From the NCBI GenBank assembly GCA_946479805.1, contig CAMLHP010000128.1, positions 1 to 5,794 on the forward strand: DNA of 5,794 nt, written 5' to 3'. The translations under genes and the position numbers were made by a program. Every line of letters starts with the position of its first letter. Within the stretch, counting starts at the first letter, position 1. The notes beneath the pieces were generated by a model. That model was not told the origin of the DNA. It was given only the letters and a program-made list of their open reading frames with translations, and made no database searches. Below are positions 1-5,629 of this stretch, piece by piece. This DNA comes from an uncultured Gemmatimonadota bacterium. Lineage in GTDB: Bacteria > Gemmatimonadota > Gemmatimonadetes > Gemmatimonadales > GWC2-71-9.

Positions 1-1945
1 GCGGCGCGCGCTCCCTCACAGGCGTCGCGGTAATCCGCCGAAGGTCGGCGCCCTCGAGCGTCGAGACATACACGTCGTAGTTGCCCTCGCGCGCACTCAC
101 ATACGCCACGTACCGCCCGTCGGGCGACACGCTGGGCGCCTGATGTCCACCCGGTCCCTCGGTGATCACGCGAGCCTGGCCTGAATCCACCGGTACAATT
201 GCCAATTGCGATGCCCCGCCCGCTTCGGCCGTGTACACGATGGCCGATCCATCCGGCAGCCACGCCGGTTCCGACTCGCTCGATCCCGGCGTGCTCGTGA
301 GCTGGCGCAGGTTGCGGCCGTCCGCATCCATCACCCAGATGTCGAAGCTGCCGGCGCGGTTGGAGCTCATCGCGATGCGGGTCCGGTCAGGCGAGAATGC
401 CGCGTGCAGGATGGTCGAGGTATCCGCCATGACCGGAATCATCGTGGCCGGATCATCCAGTCTCAGCTGGTATAAACCGACGCCTCGGCGCGCGGCGCGA
501 TCTGACGAAAGCAGCAGGTCTCCGGCAACGAACACATCTGCCGAACTCTCGGTGCCCCAGGGCGTGGAAGCAGTGACCACGGCGCGCCCCACCGACTCTG
601 CACTGAGCGCACCGTTCACCACGCCCACCACACCGGGTCGGGAGCTGCTCCATGAGAGCGCCGCACCGAGTCCCGGCACCGTGGCGCCTTCGGGATCCAC
701 CAGCCTCGCGGTCAGCCGTACCCTGTCGCCCACTGCCAGCCCCAGCCGGGTCCGATCGAGCTGCACCGTCACCGGCAGCACCTCGAACGTCCAAACCACC
801 GGGTCGAATCCAGCCACCAGCGCGGTCAGCGTCCCCCGACCGACCTTTCGCGCGGTCACCAGCCCGGTCGCGGTCGAAAACGACAGCAGGGTGGTGTCTC
901 CCACGGTCCACGCCACCGGCACGTCCGCCACCAGGTTGCCGCTCGAGTCCTCGGGCCGAAGTTCGATCTTCCGGCTGGTGCCCACAGGAATGGCCACCGG
1001 GGCGCCGTCAGCCGAGGGCGACATGCTGAAGCTGGCAATTGGCACCCGCACCCTGATTGGTACCTGCGCCGACATGCTGTAGCCCCGCACGGTGATCTCG
1101 GTGGACCCGGGACTCACGCCCTGCACCCGGCCACCGGGCAGCACCCGCGCTACCGTCGTATCCATCGAGGTCCATGTGAGGCCGGCACGGAGCCGCCGAC
1201 CGCCCTGGTCCGGGACCACCGCAGAGAGCGTGTCGATGTCGCCCACGCCCACGACCACTCCACCAGGCACGTTGAAGAGCGCGGTGTCGACCGCGACGCC
1301 GATGCTGGCCGCCACGCCCCCCGATGCGGTGGCCGTGACAGTCGTGATTCCAGGTGCGATGCCGACCACAACCCCGTCACGATCAACCGACGCAATGCGG
1401 GAGTCACCGGTGCGCCAGGTGAGACGCGGCGTCGGCACGCTGGCGCCGTCCGGACCGGTGGCCCGCACAGCCACCCTGGCGGGCTCGAGCGGAAGCAGCA
1501 GCAGCGATGCCGGAGTCAGGCTGATCGAACTCACCGGCTCGGCGGGCACTTCGGGCGGAGGCGGTGCGCTCACAGTGACTTCCACCCGCGCCGTGGCCGA
1601 GCCCGCCCGGGCCTCGACCTGCGCGACGCCGGCCTGCAGGGCTTCGACTACACCTGTAGGGCTGACCCGCACCACGGTGGTATCGGTGGAGCTGTAGGAG
1701 ATCGAGTCGGTGAGGACCAGGTTGCCCAGGCTGTCATATGAGGATGCGACCAGCAACTCGCGGCGGCCCGCCTCGATGGTGACCCTCGCGGGAGCTATCA
1801 CCAGCTCACGGACCTGCTGGGCGTCCAGGGGGCCGGGCAGCAGCATTCCGGCCAGCACCAGGATGGGTGTCAGCAGCCGCCTGTGAAGGCAGTGCTCCGA
1901 TCGGCCTGGCGATCCGGCCGAACTGGCGGAGCGGGGGACAGACAT
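1..1945 (-). CDS. Exported multi-Ig-like (BIG2-type) protein with C-terminal TolB/PD40 beta-propeller, partial
   Basis: The minus strand reads from an ATG at 1945-1943 through 648 codons without a stop and leaves the window at base 1, so the C-terminus is missing. Residues 1-42 look like a Sec signal peptide: a long basic start, a hydrophobic core at about 24-40 and a probable cleavage site after LDA, before QQV. Residues about 47-125, 138-219, 221-300, 302-389 and 391-472 are five similar beta-rich modules. Most carry the BIG2 pattern: a Trp or Tyr-containing strand (LTWRTGD, LTWTSMD, LSWSSSR), then a 'VARV/IASV...G.V.G...G...ITV' ending. From about 475 the protein turns into PD40/TolB blades; repeats at about 514-550, 559-595 and 603-639 share 'FSPD/SPDG...I..SSNR...DIWVMD.DG...RQLT', and a fourth begins at 645. 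A surface or periplasmic adhesive/scaffold role is inferred; no enzyme motif is visible. The start has only a weak ribosome-binding site (AGG about 10 nt upstream), but the signal peptide supports it. Confidence 0.85.
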   Translation of the reverse strand, partial: MSVPRSASSAGSPGRSEHCLHRRLLTPILVLAGMLLPGPLDAQQVRELVIAPARVTIEAGRRELLVASSYDSLGNLVLTDSISYSSTDTTVVRVSPTGVVEALQAGVAQVEARAGSATARVEVTVSAPPPPEVPAEPVSSISLTPASLLLLPLEPARVAVRATGPDGASVPTPRLTWRTGDSRIASVDRDGVVVGIAPGITTVTATASGGVAASIGVAVDTALFNVPGGVVVGVGDIDTLSAVVPDQGGRRLRAGLTWTSMDTTVARVLPGGRVQGVSPGSTEITVRGYSMSAQVPIRVRVPIASFSMSPSADGAPVAIPVGTSRKIELRPEDSSGNLVADVPVAWTVGDTTLLSFSTATGLVTARKVGRGTLTALVAGFDPVVWTFEVLPVTVQLDRTRLGLAVGDRVRLTARLVDPEGATVPGLGAALSWSSSRPGVVGVVNGALSAESVGRAVVTASTPWGTESSADVFVAGDLLLSSDRAARRGVGLYQLRLDDPATMIPVMADTSTILHAAFSPDRTRIAMSSNRAGSFDIWVMDADGRNLRQLTSTPGSSESEPAWLPDGSAIVYTAEAGGASQLAIVPVDSGQARVITEGPGGHQAPSVSPDGRYVAYVSAREGNYDVYVSTLEGADLRRITATPVRERAP

Positions 1946-1986
1946 GGGGCAGGAACCTGATCTCGGAGGTGGAAAGCGACCCAAAC

Positions 1987-2013
1987 CTTGCACAACGGAT
2001 ATGGTTGTGCAAG
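1987..2013. promoter_or_regulatory. Perfect 10-bp inverted repeat, candidate operator in the divergent spacer
   Basis: The arms CTTGCACAAC (1987-1996) and GTTGTGCAAG (2004-2013) are exact reverse complements, separated by GGATATG. The element lies between two divergent genes, 42 bp from the start codon of the minus-strand gene and 88 bp from that of the plus-strand gene. It is much less G+C-rich than its surroundings. No T-run follows on either strand, so a terminator is unlikely. The arm length and symmetry fit the binding site of a dimeric repressor (LacI, TetR, MarR or GntR type). Which regulator binds it cannot be told from the sequence, and no regulator gene is in the window. Confidence 0.6.
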
Positions 2014-2020
2014 TTATAAC
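2013..2020. promoter_or_regulatory. Possible -10 element GTTATAAC next to the palindrome
   Basis: GTTATAAC is self-complementary and close to a sigma-70 -10 box in both directions (TATAAC or TTATAA). It abuts the right arm of the inverted repeat. Read toward the plus-strand H1-like gene it would start transcription near 2027 and give a leader of about 75 nt, with the inverted repeat covering the spacer and -35 region, as expected for repression. No good -35 hexamer lies at 16-18 bp in either direction: TTGCAC at 1988-1993 is about 21 bp from TATAAC. The call rests on local A+T richness and position only. Confidence 0.3.
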
Positions 2021-2088
2021 GCCACACTCTGACGACAGCGGCGCCGAGGGCGCCCCCAGCGGCGGGTACCGCCGCAGCGCGCCACGAC

Positions 2089-2093
2089 GGGAG
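2089..2093 (+). promoter_or_regulatory. Ribosome-binding site of the H1-like gene
   Basis: GGGAG sits 8 nt upstream of the ATG at 2102, a normal Shine-Dalgarno spacing. It supports this start over any other Met in the frame. Confidence 0.6.
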
Positions 2094-2101
2094 CACGCCC
2101 C

Positions 2102-2461
2102 ATGTCAGCGCAAGACGACTTCGATACCGGCTGGACCAGTGGTGGCTGGATGGATGACTCGCCGATGTCCAATGAGCCGGTTCCACCGCCTCCGACGCTG
2201 ACCTTTGTGCCCCTTGACGAGCCGGTGAAGCCCGCCGAGCCGGCGTCTCGGCCGAAGCCAGCGCGGAAACCGGCCGCACGCAAGGTTGCGCCGCGGAAGG
2301 CTGCCAAAAAGGCGGGCAAATCCGGCAAGACTGGCGGCAAGAAGGCCGCGAAGCGCACCCCGGCCAAGAAGAAGGCGGCCCGCGCTCCAGCCAGGAAGCG
2401 GGCGCCGGTCAAGAAGTCCGCGGCTCGGCGCCCGGCCAAGAAGGGCGCACGCCGCCGGTAA
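2102..2461 (+). CDS. Histone H1-like basic-tail protein, probable nucleoid/DNA-binding protein
   Basis: The 119-aa protein has an extreme charge split. All nine acidic residues lie in the first 46 positions, while 33 Lys/Arg lie from position 43 to the end, with no acidic residue after 46. The N-terminal part is Asp-, Ser- and Pro-rich (a PPPP run at 28-31). From about 50 on, the sequence is built of AKK, PAKK, ARK and RKAA units and ends in RRR, like the C-terminal tail of eukaryotic H1 and the bacterial H1-like proteins (Hc1-type, AlgP-type). Such tails bind DNA non-specifically and are disordered; chromosome compaction or RNA binding is inferred. There is no globular winged-helix or HU fold. 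It is followed by an intrinsic terminator, so it is probably transcribed alone, and it is divergent from the Ig-like gene across the candidate operator. The low-complexity tail makes homology assignment weak, but the codon use and the ribosome-binding site support a real gene. Confidence 0.8.
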   Translation: MSAQDDFDTGWTSGGWMDDSPMSNEPVPPPPTLTFVPLDEPVKPAEPASRPKPARKPAARKVAPRKAAKKAGKSGKTGGKKAAKRTPAKKKAARAPARKRAPVKKSAARRPAKKGARRR

Positions 2462-2484
2462 CAGAGCGGCACCGGACATTCAGG

Positions 2485-2514
2485 AGCGCCCCGGAGCAAA
2501 CCGGGGCGCTTTGT
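2485..2514 (+). terminator. Intrinsic terminator after the H1-like gene
   Basis: AGCGCCCCGG (2485-2494) pairs perfectly with CCGGGGCGCT (2501-2510) around the loop AGCAAA, followed by a short T-rich stretch (TTTGT). The stem starts 23 nt after the stop codon of the H1-like gene. The weak T-run suggests incomplete termination, which matters because the next start codon is only 20 nt further on. Confidence 0.75.
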
Positions 2515-2534
2515 CTGCCACCCCAAGACCCTTG

Positions 2535-3887
2535 ATGCATCGAACTCCGCTGGTCCTGCTCCTCGGCCTTACCCTGCTCGCGGCCTGCGCCGACCGTGCG
2601 CCGGAGGGCGTCGCCCTGGTAGGTGCCACGGTAATCGATGGCTCGGGAGGCCCGCCGCTGAGGGACGCGGTGGTTGTGGTGCGCGGCAGCCGGATCGAGT
2701 CGGTCACTTCGCGCGCCAACTTCGAGCTGCCCCGGCGGATCACCGAGGTCGACGTGTCGGGCCGCTGGATCATCCCGGGCCTGATCGACGCACATGCCCA
2801 TGTGGAGCGGTGGGCGCTTCCCCGCTACGTGGCCTTCGGCGTAACCAGCCTCAGGAGCGTACATGGCCGGCTCGATTCGGCGCTGGCACTCCGGGATGAA
2901 ATAAATCTCGGCGGCACGGTAGCCCCGCGCATCTGGTCCGCCGGCGCCATGATCGACGGCGTGCCACCGACCTGGCCCGACGCGCTTGAGGCGGCGGACC
3001 AGCGGAGCGGGCGGCGCGCGATCGACACCCTGGTCGCCGCCGGCGCCGACTTCGCCAAGCTGTACACTCGCATCGATGCCACTCGGATGCGCGCCATTCT
3101 CGACGAAGCGCGCACCTTCGGACTCCCGGTGAGTGCCCACCTCGGCCTCACCGATGCCCTGACGGCAACGTCGCTCGGACTCGGCGCCATCGAGCACATG
3201 AGTGGAATACCGGAGGCCGCCGCGGGCGATCCGGAGAAGTTCTACGCCGCCCATCGCCGCAACTTCTTCAGTGGCTGGACCGCGTTCGAGCGGGGCTGGG
3301 CCGAAGTCGATTCCGCCGCGCTCCACCGGGTGGCCCGCCAGCTGGCCGAACGAAATACGTTCCTCGTGCCGACGATGGTGCTGCACGACACCTACAGCAG
3401 GCTCGACGACCCGACCATCTATACCGACGATGCGCTGAGTGCGGTGCCCCGTCCCGAAATCGAGCGCTGGAACACTGCGGAGATGATCCAGCGCGCTGGC
3501 TGGACCGCGAAGGACTTCCAGGACTTCCGGAACTCCCGGCCCAACCAGGAACTCTTTCTCCGGCTGTTCCGCGCGGAGGGTGGCGTGATCGCGGCCGGCA
3601 CCGACGCCGCCAACCAGCAGCTGGTGCCCGGCGCGAGCGAGCATCGCGAGATGGAGCTGCTGGTACAGGCCGGCCTCCCGCCCGAGGCCGCGCTCGCCGC
3701 GGCCACCCGGAACGCCGCGGCGCTGCTGGGAGTGGACTCGATTGGCACCCTGGCCGCAGGGCATGCCGCGGACCTGGTGGTGCTCTCAGCCGACCCGCTG
3801 CGCGATATCCGCAACACCCGCTCAATCGAGTACGTGATGCTGCGCGGCACCCTGTACCGGGCAGACTCGCTCCGGGCCGGCTGGTAG
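2535..3887 (+). CDS. Amidohydrolase-family metal-dependent hydrolase, lipoprotein
   Basis: The chosen ATG at 2535 gives 450 aa beginning with a lipoprotein signal peptide: MHR, a Leu-rich core and the lipobox LAAC with Cys18. The protein should therefore be lipid-anchored outside the cytoplasm. The frame stays open upstream to 2286, but that part overlaps the H1-like gene and the terminator and would bury the signal peptide. The mature part has the small N-terminal beta-sandwich start (VALVGATVIDGSGGPPL, 26-42) and then a TIM-barrel amidohydrolase (PF01979 type). Metal ligands expected of the imidazolonepropionase/Xaa-Pro dipeptidase-like branch are present: His87 and His89 (DAHAH), Lys175 in GADFAKLY (probably carboxylated), His202 (SAHLG), His221 (IEHMSG) and Asp357 (AAGTDAA). 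The C-terminal GTLAAGHAADLVVL motif (404-417) is typical. Substrate unknown; a cyclic amide, peptide or related C-N bond is likely. The ribosome-binding site is weak. It is probably co-translated with the downstream membrane protein. Confidence 0.88.
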   Translation: MHRTPLVLLLGLTLLAACADRAPEGVALVGATVIDGSGGPPLRDAVVVVRGSRIESVTSRANFELPRRITEVDVSGRWIIPGLIDAHAHVERWALPRYVAFGVTSLRSVHGRLDSALALRDEINLGGTVAPRIWSAGAMIDGVPPTWPDALEAADQRSGRRAIDTLVAAGADFAKLYTRIDATRMRAILDEARTFGLPVSAHLGLTDALTATSLGLGAIEHMSGIPEAAAGDPEKFYAAHRRNFFSGWTAFERGWAEVDSAALHRVARQLAERNTFLVPTMVLHDTYSRLDDPTIYTDDALSAVPRPEIERWNTAEMIQRAGWTAKDFQDFRNSRPNQELFLRLFRAEGGVIAAGTDAANQQLVPGASEHREMELLVQAGLPPEAALAAATRNAAALLGVDSIGTLAAGHAADLVVLSADPLRDIRNTRSIEYVMLRGTLYRADSLRAGW

Positions 3888-3890
3888 TAG

Positions 3891-4253
3891 ATGGCGTTCT
3901 GGGAAGTACTGGTGGCGTGGCTTCTGGTGGCGCTGCTCTACATCGGGTGGGAAGCCGTTGCGGCGCGCGTGACGCGAGACTCCAACGCCGGTGGCTGGCT
4001 CCGCGCCCCGGTCCGGGTCTACGTTGTTGAAGCGCTGCTGCTAACTCTGCTCGGTACGCTCTGGTTCGCCAGCCTCGGCAGCGGCACCTGGCTGCTGGTG
4101 TTCGCCCTCCTGGGAATTCTTATCGAATGGCCCGGCCCGGTTCGCCACGGACTCCGCTCGCCTGACGGCACCGGCCCTGCCCTGAAACGCACCATTCTGG
4201 GCGTGCTTCGAACTATTGCCGCTGGCGCCATCCTGTGGGCGTGGGTGGGCTGA
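3891..4253 (+). CDS. Small integral membrane protein, function unknown
   Basis: The protein has 120 aa with about four hydrophobic segments: 4-22, 43-62, 65-80 and 102-119. The loop between the third and fourth (81-101) holds PGPVRHGLRSPDG and several basic residues, so it is probably cytoplasmic. There is no signal peptide, Cys pair or catalytic motif. The start codon comes 3 nt after the amidohydrolase stop, with two stop codons in tandem (TAGTAGATG) and no clear Shine-Dalgarno, so translation probably depends on ribosomes finishing the upstream gene. Trp is frequent (9 residues), as in many small polytopic membrane proteins. I do not recognise a family. A link to the lipid-anchored hydrolase is inferred only from the gene spacing. 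Confidence 0.75.
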   Translation: MAFWEVLVAWLLVALLYIGWEAVAARVTRDSNAGGWLRAPVRVYVVEALLLTLLGTLWFASLGSGTWLLVFALLGILIEWPGPVRHGLRSPDGTGPALKRTILGVLRTIAAGAILWAWVG

Positions 4254-4265
4254 CTGCAAGTAGCT

Positions 4266-4332
4266 AGTGGAAAGTGGGGAGTGGGGAGTGGATGGAATTA
4301 GATTCATTACCACCCACTCCCCACTAACCACT
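4266..4332. repeat. GTGGGGA-rich inverted repeat in the 93-bp spacer before selD
   Basis: The left arm (4266-4285) and right arm (4313-4332) pair at 18 of 20 positions; the only mismatches are the AA at 4271-4272 against the AA at 4326-4327. The loop is 27 nt and A+T-rich (GGAATTAGATTCATTA). The left arm continues as a short tandem of AGTGGGG units up to about 4291. The composition differs sharply from both flanking genes. No T-run follows, so it is a poor intrinsic terminator. It could be a dispersed intergenic repeat, a mobile-repeat remnant, or a transcript hairpin just ahead of selD. Runs of GG and GGGG on the plus strand (4269-4291) could also form a two-layer G-quadruplex. Confidence 0.7.
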
Positions 4333-4346
4333 CGCTGCTCCTTCGC

Positions 4347-5402
4347 ATGGCTATTCGACTCACTGGTTTCTCTCATGGCGCCGGCTGCGCCTGCAAGCTT
4401 GGCAGCGCCGAGCTGTCCCAGCTGCTTCAGCACCTGCCGTTGCACGATGACGCCCGCATCCTGGTTGATTCCAGCACCCGTGACGACGCCGCTGTCTTCC
4501 GCATTTCCGCCGACCGCGCGCTGGTGGCCACCACCGACTTCTTCACGCCCATCGTGGATGATGCGGCGACGTGGGGTGCCATTGCTGCGGCCAATGCCCT
4601 GAGCGACGTCTATGCCATGGGCGGGCAGCCGCTATTCGGGCTCAACCTGGTCTGCTGGCCCCGGCAGGGCTTGTCGTTCGACCTGCTGGGCGAAGTGCTC
4701 CGGGGTGCATCGGACATCACCCGCCGCGCCGGTTGTCCCGTGCTCGGGGGACATTCCATAGACGACGCCGAACCCAAATTCGGCATGGTGGTGATTGGGG
4801 AAGTTCACCCGGACCGGATGCTCACCAACGCAGGCGCCCGGGCGGGAGACCTGCTGGTTCTGACCAAGCCGATCGGAACCGGCATCATGACCACCGCGCT
4901 GAAGCGCGACAAGGCCACTGAGTCGGACCTCAAGGATGCCGTGACCAGCATGACTACCCTCAACGACGGCGCCGCGCGAGCTGCGGTGAAGGCAGGGGTT
5001 CGCGGCGCCACCGACGTCACCGGCTTCGGGTTGCTGGGCCACCTGAGCGAAATGATGGCGGCCAGCGGCACCCGGGCCGAACTCTGGCTGGACGCAGTCC
5101 CGCTGCTGCCCCGAGTGCGCGATCTCATCGGCCAGGGTGCGGTTCCCGGCGGCACCACCCGGAATCTCGCCGCCGTGGCGGCAGGATGGGGAGATGGAAT
5201 CACCGACACCGACAAGCTGCTGCTGGCTGACGCCCAGACTTCGGGCGGACTGTTGATCGCCGTGCCGCGCGCCGCGCACGCCACCCTGATTGACGCGCTC
5301 AAGTCCGAGGGCACGCTGGTCCAGGCCACCATCGGCGAGGTCAGCGCGGGCGGAGGCACTGATCCACTGATCGATGTCCGCCGGACCGGCGGAGCCAGCT
5401 GA
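4347..5402 (+). CDS. selD: Selenide, water dikinase (selenophosphate synthase)
   Basis: SelD converts selenide, ATP and water to selenophosphate, AMP and phosphate in the cytoplasm, the selenium donor for selenocysteine and 2-selenouridine in tRNA. The 351 aa are close to the usual length of about 345. The N-terminal SHGAGCACK motif has Cys14 and Lys17, which align with E. coli Cys17 and Lys20; the active-site residue is a normal Cys codon (TGC), not a UGA selenocysteine. Metal/ATP aspartates appear at Asp47 (TRDDAAVF), Asp64 (TTDFFTPIVDD), Asp87 (ALSDVYAMGG) and Asp223 (TDVTGFGLLGHLSEM). GGHSIDD (134-140), GAVPGGTTRN (264-273) and DAQTSGGLL (295-303) are further family signatures. The ATG at 4347 aligns with the family start and there is no in-frame start further up, though no Shine-Dalgarno is seen. 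The stop overlaps the next start codon by one base (TGATG). No other selenium gene is in the window. Confidence 0.96.
   Translation: MAIRLTGFSHGAGCACKLGSAELSQLLQHLPLHDDARILVDSSTRDDAAVFRISADRALVATTDFFTPIVDDAATWGAIAAANALSDVYAMGGQPLFGLNLVCWPRQGLSFDLLGEVLRGASDITRRAGCPVLGGHSIDDAEPKFGMVVIGEVHPDRMLTNAGARAGDLLVLTKPIGTGIMTTALKRDKATESDLKDAVTSMTTLNDGAARAAVKAGVRGATDVTGFGLLGHLSEMMAASGTRAELWLDAVPLLPRVRDLIGQGAVPGGTTRNLAAVAAGWGDGITDTDKLLLADAQTSGGLLIAVPRAAHATLIDALKSEGTLVQATIGEVSAGGGTDPLIDVRRTGGAS
5391..5394 (+). promoter_or_regulatory. Ribosome-binding site of the 75-aa gene inside selD
   Basis: GGAG lies in the last codons of selD, 7 nt upstream of the ATG at 5402. It supports independent initiation of the small downstream gene at the TGATG overlap. 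Confidence 0.55.
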
Positions 5403-5629
5403 TGGGTCGCTTCAAGTGGACCCCGACCCAGATGGACCGGCTCGAGCGCGCCGCGCGCGATGGGCGGCGGGTGATGATCAACCGGCGAGGGACCGAGTAC
5501 ATAGTGACCGCCCGCCGCGTCACCCAGCACGGTGGCCGGGACGCGCTGGTGGCGCACCTGCCGATGACGGGTGAGGAGCTGGTCTTCCGGCTGGATGAAC
5601 TGGACGCCTTCGAACCAGTGGGGGAGTAG
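5402..5629 (+). CDS. Small protein of unknown function in the selD operon
   Basis: The protein has 75 aa and I do not recognise a family. Residues 7-20 (TPTQMDRLERAARD) are a likely amphipathic helix. They are followed by alternating strands RRVMIN (22-27), EYIVTARRV (32-40), DALVAHL (47-53) and EELVFRL (58-64), and an acidic tail DELDAFEPVGE. The helix plus four short strands would suit a small SH3-like or similar beta-barrel; that is inference. It has no Cys, no signal peptide and no membrane segment, so it is a soluble cytoplasmic protein. Its ATG shares the A of the selD stop and its own stop shares the G of the next GTG start, which places it firmly in an operon. The overlapping arrangement, good ribosome-binding site and matching codon use argue that it is real. 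A nucleic-acid or regulatory role is possible given the RNase H-like neighbour. Confidence 0.75.
   Translation: MGRFKWTPTQMDRLERAARDGRRVMINRRGTEYIVTARRVTQHGGRDALVAHLPMTGEELVFRLDELDAFEPVGE

Noticed and set aside
196..208. Doubled CAATTG (196-201 and 203-208)
   Set aside because: It falls inside the beta-propeller coding sequence (SQLAIV) and is explained by codon choice.
162..1697. Two long plus-strand open frames (162-1082 and 1092-1697)
   Set aside because: They are antisense to the continuous minus-strand Ig-like/propeller frame, have Ser/Thr/Pro/Ala-rich composition without domain motifs, and are separated by a stop. The minus strand shows clear BIG2 and PD40 repeats.
1944..2201. An 85-codon plus-strand frame across the divergent spacer
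   Set aside because: It spans the candidate operator, overlaps the H1-like gene in another frame and has no domain or coding signature.
2286..2534. An upstream 83-residue extension of the amidohydrolase frame
   Set aside because: It overlaps the H1-like gene and the terminator, is an Arg/Pro-rich shadow of the Lys-rich gene, and would bury the lipoprotein signal peptide that begins at 2535.
2409..3764. A 451-codon minus-strand open frame opposite the amidohydrolase
   Set aside because: It is a typical G+C-rich antisense shadow: no motif, while the plus strand carries all the metal-ligand motifs.
4266..4332. CRISPR or intrinsic terminator interpretation of the inverted repeat
   Set aside because: There is no regular repeat-spacer periodicity and no T-run after the right arm on the plus strand.
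4632..5557. Minus-strand open frames opposite selD and the 75-aa gene
   Set aside because: No recognisable domain; the plus strand is unambiguous SelD with overlapping downstream genes.
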